From positions 1 to 64,000 of the forward strand of contig JBAYUQ010000003.1 in assembly GCA_041675005.1 (NCBI GenBank): a DNA stretch of 64,000 nt, given 5' to 3'. This document shows positions 34,299 to 44,200 of the stretch, piece after piece. The translations under genes were made by a program, and so were the position numbers. The stretch is from PGYR01 sp041675005 (GTDB lineage: Bacteria > Bacteroidota > Ignavibacteria > Kapaibacteriales > UBA2268). Under the pieces are notes generated by a model. That model saw only the letters and a program-made list of their open reading frames with translations, searched no databases and had not been told where the DNA came from. Each line of letters starts with the position of its first letter. Position 1 is the first letter of the stretch.

Positions 34299-35753
34299 TT
34301 ATTTAACTTTCACTATATTGGAAATGAATTCTTCTTGATTACTAAAGACTTTTATTGAGTAACTCCCATTCGCTACATTAGAAATATCAAGATTAATTGA
34401 ATTATTATTCAATGTTAGATAACCTAAATCATCAGTCAGAACTACTTCACCAGTTACTGAAATAACTTCATAGCTAAACTCAGATGGAAATTTATTATTA
34501 AACTTAACAGTAATATTCCCAACTGTTGGGTTCGGATATGTTACTCCGTTATTAGATAAATCATTCTCAACATCTGTTATAGTCAGAAAGTTTTTCAATA
34601 CGATTAGACCTCTATTTGAACCACCATACAAATCACCATTTTCAGTTATTTGCATTCCATCTTTTATATGATAGTAGCCCATCTGTTCATAGGGGTAATT
34701 ATTTTCGGATTGATCTTTTCCGTATGCTTTGCTGGTTATCAGCATTGGATTCAAGTGTCCTATTTCTACTTCGCTGAATTCACCATTCTCAAATTTGTGA
34801 AATTTATGGGGTTTTCCATCATAAACCGATTGCTCACAGAATATTGCATTATTGAAAACAGTAAAGTTAGATATAGATTCTATGAAGTCATCTTCACTAC
34901 GTGGCAAAGAATAATACTCATATTCTTTAGTATTTGGGTCATATACCATAAAAGCACCAAAATTACTGTATATAGCTATGACATCTAGGAAAAAGTAAAG
35001 TTTATTATTCAATTCAAAAATATTATTCACATGATAGTACTTGATTTCCTCCCAATCCAATGACTCGAAGGGCATGTCATAATTCATAAATTCAACTTCA
35101 TTAGATTCCAAGTCAAATATTCTCAGCGGATCCTCGCCGAAAAAGGAACAATATATTTTACCTTCAAAATATTCTATGTCGGAAAATTCAACAGAGATAT
35201 TGTCAAATGTATGTAATGTTTTCAACGATTTACCGTCATATTTCATTAACTCTACATCTTTTTTTTCCCAACGGTAAGGGATTCCTTTATCATCGACCCC
35301 AGAAACTAAAATCCTTGAATTCTCTTTTGAAAAATATATATTGCCTTCTTCATCAGCAGTGAAGTTTTTAATCTCAAAATAAGTGCTATCTGGTAGCTTT
35401 ATACCTTCATAAAGTGATGTGAACTTACCACTTGGCTCTATCTTATATACACTATTTATATCGCCTATCCAAAGATTATCGTTTTTATCCTTGTACATAT
35501 TGGTGTTTCCGAAAGTGACTTTTGCACCATACTTGGTTAGAAAGTCTTTCTCTAAAGTATTTGTTTCCAAATCAAGCAAATCAATAGTAGCAGTACCCTC
35601 ATTTTGATAAGTGGCTATGTAGAGTTTGTTTTTAATTAGAGTTGTAGATTCAACTTGAAAATTAGTTATTTCCAAATCGCTCAGTTCTATTTTGGTTTGT
35701 GCCGTAGCCGTTAGTGATGTAATCACAATAAGTAATAGAGTAATAATTCTCAT
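34299..35753 (-). CDS. Secreted beta-propeller-like protein with T9SS sorting domain
   Basis: 484 residues from the ATG at 35753, which has AGGGAC just upstream and gives a proper signal peptide (MRIITLLLIVITSLTATAQ). An in-frame ATG 31 codons upstream (35846) would bury the signal peptide and is rejected. The central ~370 residues show repeated short strands with W/Y and DG turns (LWIGDINSVYKIEPSGKFTS, GNIYFSKENSRILVSGVDD) like a sensor-type beta-propeller. The end (~405-484) is a T9SS type A domain (YPNPTVGNITVKF, VANGSYSIKVFS). Function unknown; exported. Confidence 0.78.
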   Translation of the reverse strand: MRIITLLLIVITSLTATAQTKIELSDLEITNFQVESTTLIKNKLYIATYQNEGTATIDLLDLETNTLEKDFLTKYGAKVTFGNTNMYKDKNDNLWIGDINSVYKIEPSGKFTSLYEGIKLPDSTYFEIKNFTADEEGNIYFSKENSRILVSGVDDKGIPYRWEKKDVELMKYDGKSLKTLHTFDNISVEFSDIEYFEGKIYCSFFGEDPLRIFDLESNEVEFMNYDMPFESLDWEEIKYYHVNNIFELNNKLYFFLDVIAIYSNFGAFMVYDPNTKEYEYYSLPRSEDDFIESISNFTVFNNAIFCEQSVYDGKPHKFHKFENGEFSEVEIGHLNPMLITSKAYGKDQSENNYPYEQMGYYHIKDGMQITENGDLYGGSNRGLIVLKNFLTITDVENDLSNNGVTYPNPTVGNITVKFNNKFPSEFSYEVISVTGEVVLTDDLGYLTLNNNSINLDISNVANGSYSIKVFSNQEEFISNIVKVK

Positions 35754-36305
35754 AATGTCCCTCTTATAAAGATTGTTATTAAAATGTTCTATCTGTAATA
35801 AACAGTTCAAAGTCTGTTTTGTCACATTTTTTATTTTAAAAGTCATCTGTTACCCATTTAATCGAATAAAAAAACCGAGGGCAATACATTCTTTTTGTAT
35901 TCAAACAAATTGCTTCTTTAATCTAAAGTATTGCCGTTGACTTTAGTCAACGGATACCGACATCTACCCAAACAAAGTGACTTTAGTCACATTTCAGAAT
36001 AAATTATCATTTAATATTTTTATTTGCAATATACAGAAAAGGTAGAACTTTTTATAATCCACGCTGTGACATGTATATCAAATCGTCTTGCAATCTTGTT
36101 CGGAATAAAGCTATCAGGGCTACCTCACCCTGGACTCTTCACTGCGTTCAGAGTGACGTGGTTATAAAGAGTTTCGCACAGCCGCACCCTATTCAGTCCT
36201 TAAACTAAAAAATTCCTACCACACTAAATAATTATTAATATTTATACATTTACATTAATTCCTTAAATTGTAGTTCGTGATTTTGCACCAAACAATTAGA
36301 TTATT
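35754..36305. other. Gene-free spacer with palindromes and repeat fragments
   Basis: Two GACTTTAGTC-centred palindromes (35934-35990), a solo arm-like sequence related to the 27.2-kb inverted repeats (~36086-36105), and another CTGGACTCTTCACTGCGTTC..GAGTGACG element (36130-36158). The last ~60 bases are presumably the dnaX leader. TGATTTTGC near 36280 is only a near match to the -7 box. Confidence 0.6.
35934..35990. repeat. Tandem pair of ACTTTAGT-centred palindromes
   Basis: CCGTTGACT-TT-AGTCAACGG (35934-35953, 9-bp perfect arms) and GTGACT-TT-AGTCAC (35977-35990, 6-bp arms). They share the core TGACTTTAGTCA, 24 bases apart. No T-run follows either. Confidence 0.65.
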
Positions 36306-37937
36306 ATGTCCGAAAGTAAAGAGTTTTTAGTAACAGCTAGGAAGTGGCGACCACGTCTGTATTCAGATGTAGTGGGTCAAGAACATATTACTAAAACATT
36401 AAAAAATTCGATTTCCTCGGATAGGGTCCATCACGCTTATCTATTCAGTGGGCCGAGAGGTGTGGGTAAAACTACTACTGCTCGTATCCACGCTATTGCG
36501 CTCAACAATCATACTGACGATTTCGAGCCAGATTTGAACTCCGAGCTTGCAAAACAGCTAGGCGAAGGCAGGGCAATGGATATAATCGAGATAGATGGTG
36601 CATCAAACAATAGCGTTGACGACGTTCGTAGATTGCGAGAGAATGCAAAATACCCTCCTGTGAATGGTAAGTATAAGGTCTATATTATAGATGAGGTGCA
36701 CATGCTCTCTGATTCAGCATTCAACGCACTGCTGAAAATAATCGAAGAGCCACCACCGCATTTAGTCTTTATATTAGCCACAACAGAACCACAGAAAATT
36801 CCAGCTACTATACTTAGCCGTTGCCAAAGATACAATTTCCGAAGAATGGAGATAGAGGAAATAGTAGAACAACTGAGTATGATTGCTAATGCCGAAGGGT
36901 TAGTTATAGATGAAGAATCTCTGCAGATAATAGCTCGTAAGGGTGATGGCTCTATGCGTGATAGCCAAAGTATATTTGATCAGGCAATTGCATTTTGTGG
37001 TAGAGATATAAAATATACAGAGCTCGCAAGTGCTCTTAATCTGATTGACGAAATGTTCTATTTCCGAATTAGTTCTGCTATTATCAATCACGATATAAAA
37101 GAAATATTTACGATAAGCAATGAGATAGTAACTCACGGATATGATGTAAAAGAGTGTATGTCAGGTCTATTGGAACACTTCCGAAATACACTGACAGTAG
37201 TTACTACTACCAAAACAGATTTGATAAAAACATCGAAAGCATTCAAAGCGAAGTACGTGGAATTAGCTCACAATATGGCTAAAGCAGATTTGCTTAGGTT
37301 GATGGAGCTGGCTTCTCGAACTGAAAATGATCTTCGATTTGCGAGTTCACCGAGTATAAAATTCGAGACTGCTTTAGTACAAATGGCGTCTATGGACAAG
37401 GCAAAGGACATAGAAACGTTACTAAAAGAAGTAATGAAACTAAATGGTGCGGAGTTACCGGCTAATCCTGAACCCGAAAAAAAAAAGATTGAACGATTAG
37501 TAGAAGAAACTCCGGTTGAATACAAAACCGAAGTCAAGGAAGTTAAGAAAGAAAGAGTAGTCGAGAAAGCGACTGTTGTGAAAGAGGAAATACCTCCACC
37601 GCAACAACAAGAAAGCATACAAGACAAATGGAATAAATTCGTAGCTTACGAATCACTTATTGGCTCTGATATATCTATGGTCAAAGAAGTAATGGATATT
37701 GACTTTGAAGATGATAATATAAAGCTATTTATCAAAGACCAGTTTATATATGATAATCTGAACAGTCATAAAAAGCAATTGCAATCTGCATTCACTGATA
37801 TAACGAATAGTAGAGCAGTTATTGAATTAGTAAAAGTAGAAAAAGAAGAAGAAGTAATAGAAGAACGAGAAAAGCATCCGATAGAGAAAAAGATAATATC
37901 GGAATTCAAAGCATTCGAAGAAAAATCACAGGATTAA
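36306..37937 (+). CDS. dnaX: DNA polymerase III subunit gamma/tau
   Basis: 543 residues, the clamp-loader ATPase. AAA+ domain with Walker A GPRGVGKTT (49-57), Walker B VYIIDEVHMLS and SRC motif ILSRCQRYNF; collar domain III ends near residue ~370; then a charged tau-like tail. The four zinc-binding cysteines that normally lie between Walker A and the IEIDGASN block are all absent (residues ~66-90 instead read NNHTDDFEPDLNSELAKQLG). At 37477-37486 there is an A10 run (Glu391-Lys-Lys-Lys), with stops close by in both other frames, so a gamma form may arise by slippage. bcp follows 4 bases after the stop. Confidence 0.95.
   Translation: MSESKEFLVTARKWRPRLYSDVVGQEHITKTLKNSISSDRVHHAYLFSGPRGVGKTTTARIHAIALNNHTDDFEPDLNSELAKQLGEGRAMDIIEIDGASNNSVDDVRRLRENAKYPPVNGKYKVYIIDEVHMLSDSAFNALLKIIEEPPPHLVFILATTEPQKIPATILSRCQRYNFRRMEIEEIVEQLSMIANAEGLVIDEESLQIIARKGDGSMRDSQSIFDQAIAFCGRDIKYTELASALNLIDEMFYFRISSAIINHDIKEIFTISNEIVTHGYDVKECMSGLLEHFRNTLTVVTTTKTDLIKTSKAFKAKYVELAHNMAKADLLRLMELASRTENDLRFASSPSIKFETALVQMASMDKAKDIETLLKEVMKLNGAELPANPEPEKKKIERLVEETPVEYKTEVKEVKKERVVEKATVVKEEIPPPQQQESIQDKWNKFVAYESLIGSDISMVKEVMDIDFEDDNIKLFIKDQFIYDNLNSHKKQLQSAFTDITNSRAVIELVKVEKEEEVIEEREKHPIEKKIISEFKAFEEKSQD
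37476..37500 (+). promoter_or_regulatory. Candidate slippage/frameshift site in dnaX
   Basis: A run of ten A (37477-37486) sits at codons 391-394. A -1 shift gives Lys-Asp then TGA at 37490-37492; a +1 shift gives Arg-Leu-Asn-Asp then TAG at 37498-37500. Either yields a ~395-residue gamma-like product. Slippage is known for dnaX of Thermus (A-run) and E. coli (AAAAAAG); here it is inference. Confidence 0.5.
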
Positions 37938-37941
37938 GAAA

Positions 37942-38415
37942 ATGGCAATAGAAATAGGAAAAAAAGCACCAGCATTCAAAGCAATGGCTAGCGGTGACAA
38001 AGAAATTAGTCTAAAAGATTATGAAGGAAAATGGCTGATTCTATATTTTTATCCAAAAGATAATACTTCTGGTTGCACCAAGCAGGCTTGTGGATTTAGT
38101 GAGAACATAAAGCAATTCGAAAAGTTAGATGCAGAGATTTTAGGAGTAAGTCCTGACTCTGTCAAATCGCACGATGGATTCAAAGCTAAATATGATTTGC
38201 AATTCGATTTGCTAAGTGACCCAGAAAAAGAAATAGCAACTAAATATGACGCTTATGGCGAAAAGAGTATGTACGGCAGAAAGTATATGGGTATTATCCG
38301 TTCTACATTCATAATAGACCCTAAAGGGAAAATAGCGGCTGAGTACAAAAAAGTACGGGTTGCTGGACATATAGAAAAAGTAATGAAAGATTTGGAAGAG
38401 TTAAAAAGCAAGTAA
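37942..38415 (+). CDS. bcp: Thioredoxin-dependent thiol peroxidase (Bcp/PrxQ)
   Basis: 157 residues, a peroxiredoxin of the Bcp/PrxQ group: YFYPKDNTSGCTKQACGFSE holds the peroxidatic Cys and, five residues on, the resolving Cys of the 2-Cys subtype. SPDSVKSHDGFKAKYDLQFD and the conserved Arg near GIIRSTFIIDPKG follow. It reduces hydroperoxides in the cytoplasm using thioredoxin. Between dnaX (4-base gap) and tatD (1-base overlap), so part of a plus-strand operon. Confidence 0.95.
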   Translation: MAIEIGKKAPAFKAMASGDKEISLKDYEGKWLILYFYPKDNTSGCTKQACGFSENIKQFEKLDAEILGVSPDSVKSHDGFKAKYDLQFDLLSDPEKEIATKYDAYGEKSMYGRKYMGIIRSTFIIDPKGKIAAEYKKVRVAGHIEKVMKDLEELKSK

Positions 38416-39857
38416 TGATAGATACACACGCACATATAAATACTGACGCATTCGCAGAGGATATAGACGAAGTAATAGCAAGAGCCAAAGCAGCTGGGGT
38501 AGAGCATATAGTAATACCTGCTATAGAGCCAGATGCTTTCGATAGTTTGGTGGCGTTGGTTGACAAATACGATATGCTGTATTTCGGGATTGGCGTTCAT
38601 CCGCATAGTGCTGATAAGTTCGATGATTCGGTAGAGCAAAGAATAAGAGAGCTAGCAAAGCATCCTAAATGCGTTGCTATCGGAGAAATGGGATTAGATT
38701 ACTACTATCACGAATTGTCAGCTGCCGATGTACAAAAACGCGTTTTCAGAAGACAAATAGAAATAGCCAAAGAGCTAGGAAAACCGATAATCGTACATAA
38801 TAGAGATTCAGATGATGATTTGATAGATATACTTACAGAGTATCAAGACGGAAAATTGAAAGCAGTACTACATTGCTTCCCAGATTCAAAAGAATTATTA
38901 GAAAAAGCAATTCATTTGGGGTTCAATGTATCCTTTACTGGTAATATTACGTTTAAGAAGTCAGAACATAAAGAAGTATTGGAATTAGTTCCTTTGGATA
39001 GATTCATGATAGAAACAGATTCGCCGTATATGGCTCCTGTTCCGAACAGAGGAAAGAGAAACGAACCGAGCTTCGTAAAAGAAATAGCAAAAAAAATATC
39101 AGAGGTTAAGAATATGAACTATGAAAATATACTAGAGCAATCTACAAAAAACGCTAAGAGCTTTTTCAAGATTATGATGCTAGTTATGGGTATTGCTTTA
39201 TTTACTCAAACTACAAATGCACAAGATGATTATAGATACGATAGCTATGATGAACCGGCGCCCGATTACGAGGTAGCTCCGTACTCCAAATTTATTGGTA
39301 TAGGTGGGTTTGTTGGGACTAATACTATTGTAGAAAGTCAAGTGTTTTTAGATGAGTCTTTGAACCAACCCGATAGGAATATCTCTTATGAAGGTATTTC
39401 TTCATTTGGTGGTACAGCGACTTTTGGTGGAATAGCAGACTATTTGATTTTACAAGTTGGATATGCTTATTCGAAAAACACAAAAGTACAAGAAGATACT
39501 CCGGGTAATTTACCAAACATTCACCAACTAATTGAGATTTCATCTCTTTGGATTCCGAATCCTCATAATAAAATAAATGTATTCGGTGCTATAGGCCCCA
39601 GTTTTATCATGAATTCGATTAATGGTGTAGATAATTCTCAAATTGGTCTAAATGCAGGTGTTGGATTTATCTTCAATATCCCTATAAAAGGTGCTGGCTT
39701 ATTGAACTTTGCCGCAGAATGGAGATTGAATTTTGATTTAGCTGCAGTAAAAAGTGAAGTTGAATGGCAAGACAACCCTAAAGTAGTAACGGCGATTGAC
39801 TCAAAAAGTTTTTACTCTATACCAAGATTGAATATTATATTCTATCCTGAATTCTAG
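38415..39857 (+). CDS. TatD-family metal-dependent DNase fused in frame to a signal-peptide/outer-membrane-like protein
   Basis: 480 residues. Residues 1-253 are a complete TatD hydrolase: metal ligands in IDTHAHINTDAF, GIGVHPH, GEMGLDYY, IVHNRDSDDDL, VLHCFPDS and IETDSPYMAP, ending with the family C-terminus NAKSFFKI. Without a stop it runs into MMLVMGIALFTQTTNAQ (254-270), a signal-peptide-like helix and cleavage site, then ~210 residues of a beta-rich, outer-membrane-barrel-like protein ending FYPEF. The basic end of TatD plus the hydrophobic stretch together make a normal signal peptide. Internal starts (39174, 39177 or 39114) could make the second product separately. A missed stop from sequence error is possible. 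Confidence 0.8.
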   Translation: MIDTHAHINTDAFAEDIDEVIARAKAAGVEHIVIPAIEPDAFDSLVALVDKYDMLYFGIGVHPHSADKFDDSVEQRIRELAKHPKCVAIGEMGLDYYYHELSAADVQKRVFRRQIEIAKELGKPIIVHNRDSDDDLIDILTEYQDGKLKAVLHCFPDSKELLEKAIHLGFNVSFTGNITFKKSEHKEVLELVPLDRFMIETDSPYMAPVPNRGKRNEPSFVKEIAKKISEVKNMNYENILEQSTKNAKSFFKIMMLVMGIALFTQTTNAQDDYRYDSYDEPAPDYEVAPYSKFIGIGGFVGTNTIVESQVFLDESLNQPDRNISYEGISSFGGTATFGGIADYLILQVGYAYSKNTKVQEDTPGNLPNIHQLIEISSLWIPNPHNKINVFGAIGPSFIMNSINGVDNSQIGLNAGVGFIFNIPIKGAGLLNFAAEWRLNFDLAAVKSEVEWQDNPKVVTAIDSKSFYSIPRLNIIFYPEF

Positions 39858-41120
39858 ATGGGCGTAAAAGAGATTTTACGGAATCTTGGCCCGGGTTTAC
39901 TATTCGCAGGGGCAGCAGTAGGTGTATCACATTTGGTACAATCTACTAGAGCTGGTGCGGCTTATGGTTTCGATTTAGTCTGGATTATACTATTAGCTAA
40001 TGTATTCAAATACCCATTCTTCGAAGTAGGTCAGAGATACACCGCGGTAATGAACGAGAGTCTCATCCGTGGTTATGAGCGTCTCGGAAGATGGGCTGTT
40101 TGGCTTTTCCTAATACTAAATATTTTCTCTTCAGTACTTACAGTTGGTGCAGTTACTTTCGTTGCTTCAGCTATTTTCAACTATCTTTTTTTCCTATATA
40201 CAGGAGTTACTTTTGCTGCCGAGACCACTTCTGTATTTTACTTAGTTATTACCGCTGTGATACTATTTCTTGGTAAATATGGATTGTTCGAGAGTTTTGT
40301 GAAGTATCTCATTATCTCGCTTTCTATACTAACAGTTGTAGCAGTAGCTGTCGCTGCTTCAATTGGCTCTAATGTCTCTCCCGAATTTATACCACCAGAA
40401 ATACTTAATCAAGCTGGAATTGGATTCCTACTAGCACTGATGGGATGGATGCCTGCCCCTCTTGAACTATCGAGTTGGACTTCACTATGGGCATTAGAAA
40501 ACGATAAAGAGACAGGGAGTAGAAAAGACTTCAAGAACTCAATGCTCGACTTTAACATTGGGTATGTAGTATGTATCTTCTTAGCTATATGCTTTTTAGC
40601 TTTGGGTGCTTATGTAATGTATGGTACTGGAGAAGAGTTCTCTGGCAGTGCCGTTGCGTTCACAGGTCAGCTGCTCTCGCTCTATACAACTACGATTGGG
40701 AATTGGAGCAAAGGTATTATTGCATTTATTATGCTCGTTACTATGTTCTCTACTGTTATCACTTGTTTGGATGCTTATCCCCGCAGTTTGGCAGAAGCTG
40801 TAAAAACTATAAAGGGGTTTAGCGTAGATGATAGATCTGAGAAATACTATTGGCCTTTTCTGATTGGGATTGTCTTGGCTAGCTCTATTCTAGTATATTT
40901 CTTTACAAGTTCACTCACCCTATTCGTAGATTTGGTGACTATAATAGCTTTTCTATCATCACCAGTTGTTGCTACTCTCAATTTCTTAGTTATCCGAAAG
41001 CCGTTTTTCCCAATGGAACATAGACCAAAGCCATGGCTCAATTGGTTGACTTACTTTGGTTTGGCTTCCTTCTTCGGGTTCGCTTTGCTGTACTTGTATA
41101 GCATTTCGTTTATGGGGTGA
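39858..41120 (+). CDS. Nramp-related membrane transporter lacking canonical metal ligands
   Basis: 420 residues, about 11 transmembrane helices, with the overall Nramp pattern (NLGPGLLFAGAAVGVSHLVQ in helix 1). Canonical Nramp metal-binding motifs are DPGN in helix 1 and MPH in helix 6. Here the matching places read GVSHLVQS (~22-29) and GWMPAPLELS (~196-205), so the Asp, Asn and His ligands are missing. Mn/Fe transport should not be assumed; a different cation or solute is likely. It starts directly at the stop of the TatD-fusion gene. Confidence 0.85.
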   Translation: MGVKEILRNLGPGLLFAGAAVGVSHLVQSTRAGAAYGFDLVWIILLANVFKYPFFEVGQRYTAVMNESLIRGYERLGRWAVWLFLILNIFSSVLTVGAVTFVASAIFNYLFFLYTGVTFAAETTSVFYLVITAVILFLGKYGLFESFVKYLIISLSILTVVAVAVAASIGSNVSPEFIPPEILNQAGIGFLLALMGWMPAPLELSSWTSLWALENDKETGSRKDFKNSMLDFNIGYVVCIFLAICFLALGAYVMYGTGEEFSGSAVAFTGQLLSLYTTTIGNWSKGIIAFIMLVTMFSTVITCLDAYPRSLAEAVKTIKGFSVDDRSEKYYWPFLIGIVLASSILVYFFTSSLTLFVDLVTIIAFLSSPVVATLNFLVIRKPFFPMEHRPKPWLNWLTYFGLASFFGFALLYLYSISFMG

Positions 41121-41208
41121 TAACCCTCCTCACTATCAAATAAAGCGGAAATATTGTATTTTCTATTTATATTGTCATTAATATAAACCACGAAAAGAAG
41201 AATTGGAA

Positions 41209-44200
41209 ATGGCTCAAATTACAATAGCACAATCACTCGCTAAATCTTTTGCTAATAAGTTAAAGGTAACTGATAGTAATATAAAGCATTTTGAAAGGGA
41301 ACTAATTCAAAATATACTTCCAATTACTAAAACAACAAGTGAACGAACGGTTGAAACGTTATGTAAGTTATTCTTGGATGCAACTTATAGTGATTACGGG
41401 AATAAATTTAAGGTAATGCCAAGTAATAATACTAATAAAATTGATTTTTGCATATTGGATAATAATATACCAGTAGTACTAATTGAGGCAAAAACTCTTA
41501 ATTCTTCTGAAATGTGTCAAAAAAATGATATAAATAAAAAGGCACTCCATCAACTTATATTTTATTATTTGAAAGAAAGGTATAATTCCAATTTTGCTAT
41601 AAAACATCTTATTGCGACTAATGGGAAAGAGTGGTTTATTTTTGATGCAGTTGAACTTTGGAAATCTATAAATAGAAAAACCAAAATAGAGACTATACTA
41701 AATGCAAAGTTTAATGCTAATCAATCTGTAGGTACTGGTGGAATTTACAATGCAATTGAAAAAGAAATTATAAGTAATCATATTGATTTTGAATTTGTTT
41801 ATTTTGATTTATCAAAATATAATTCAAAATCGTCAGATGACAAAAAAGCCCAACTATATAAAATACTTAGCCCCACCAACCTATTAAAGATACAATCTGA
41901 AGAAAGTCATGGATTAGACAGAAATTTCTATAGTGAGTTACTCTATATAATGGGGTTAGAAGAAACTGGTACAAAAAAGAAAACTATCGGTAGATTAGCC
42001 AAGAATAAAAGAGAGAATGGATCATTTATTGAATTAACTATTCGTAGAATCCGAGAAATGGGATTTTTTAGTCATATCAGCAACCCAAATGAAAGAGAAG
42101 ATGCCGAATATGATACCGCTCTGCAATTAATAATAGTTTGGATTAATAGAATACTATTTTTAAAATTATTAGAAGCTCAGCTTTTCTCTTATCATTCAAC
42201 AAATAATGATAAAGATAAATATTTATTTATGAAATATGGGAAATTAATTACCTCATTTGATAAACTAGAAACTATGTTTTCAGGTGTATTGAACCGTCCT
42301 TTAATAGAAAGAAAAGAAGATGAATATTACAAACAATATAATCACATTCCTTACCTTAACTCTTCACTATTCGAAGTCAGCGAATTAGAAAAGAAATTCA
42401 TTGTAATCTCTACTATTGACAATGATACTATTTTGAATTATAAAAATGGGACTCGCTTTAGCAATACTAGTGGTGTTGGCTACAACACTTTAGAGTACTT
42501 ATTAAACTTTTTAGATATGTATGATTTTTATACTGAAGCTAAAGATGATATTGTAGATGATAATAAGCCTTTAATAAGAGCGAATGTACTTGGCTTGATA
42601 TTTGAAAAAATAAATGGTTACAAAGACGGTTCGTACTATACACCCGGTTATATAACAGAGTATATGTGTCGTGAAACGATTCGTAAAACAGTCCTCAATA
42701 AGTTTGCACAAAAGTACAATAATATCAATAGCTTTACAGATATTAAGAATCTTATAATTGATAATGGTAGTTCAGAAAGTTTGAGAGATTATAACGATTT
42801 AATGAATTCTATTACAATACTAGACCCAGCAGTAGGTTCTGGACACTTCTTAGTTTCTGCACTTAACGAATTGATTGCAATTAAAAGTGAATTAAAAATT
42901 TTAATAGATGAAGATTGTAGAAAGTTAACAAGTGGATTTGTTGCAAATATAAATGATGATGAACTTACAATTTCTAATAGGGACGGAATATTTGTCTATG
43001 AAGTTAACAATAACAACGAAGCAGATAACGAACCACAACAAATTCAAAAAGCTTTATTCTACCAGAAAAAACAAATAATTGAGAATTGTTTGTTTGGTGT
43101 TGATATTAATCCAAATTCTGTTAATATCTGCCGCCTTAGATTATGGATTGAACTATTAAAAAATTGTTATTATGAAGATGGGGAACTACAAACATTACCT
43201 AATATTGATATTAATATTAAATGTGGTAATTCTTTAATCAGCAGATATGATGTTAGTACTAAAATAACTAACATTCTAAATAACAGTGGAATTAAGATTA
43301 GTAAATATCTGGAAGAAGTTAATAAATATAAGAATGCTTCCTCAAAAATTGATAAAAGAAAAGCAGAAGATACTATAAACAAAATCAAAAGTGGTATAAG
43401 AACTGAATTCAATAATCAAAGTAAAGAGAATAAGGAACTTAAAATTGCTATTGAAAATTATAATAAAAAATTTGTTTACCCAAAATTGTTTGATGATGAA
43501 CTTACTCCAGAATTAAAATCTAATCTAGAAATACAAAAACAGAAGTACCAAACTATCATTGATGAAAAACAAAAGATAGTAGATGATTTAATGAGTAGTG
43601 AAATATATAAAAACTCGCTCGAGTGGAGATTTGAGTTTCCAGAAGTTTTAAATCCGGATACAGGTGATTACTTAGGATTTGACGTTGTTATTGCAAACCC
43701 ACCTTATCTAAGTTATTACGGTAGGTTCAAGGTGGATATGTTAAAAAAAGAAGAAATCTATTATAAAAAAAATTATTCATTTATTAAGAAGCCCGTAATT
43801 GACCCGAAAGTTATTAAGGGCAGATTCCATTCAATTATGTTTTTCTCAGAAAAGTGTTTAAATATTAGTTCTGAAGATGGAATCATCTCTTTATTAGTAG
43901 ATTTAAATATACATAAGAAACCATTTACTGATATAAGAGAGTATATGTTTAAAAAAAGTACATTCTTAGAAATAATTAATGATATAGTTGGCTTTGACAA
44001 TGTTTTTTCAGGTCAGTCAATTTTATTTTTGAAAAATAAAACTCCGATTAGTAATAAAGTATCATTCAAATTGGGTAGTGTTGACGCAGAACCTATATCA
44101 GTTTTACAAACGAACCTAAATAATAATCTTGTGCCGCCATCAACTTTAAATAATACGATTATTCAAAAAGTCTATTCTAATAAATCTGGGATATTAGTAG

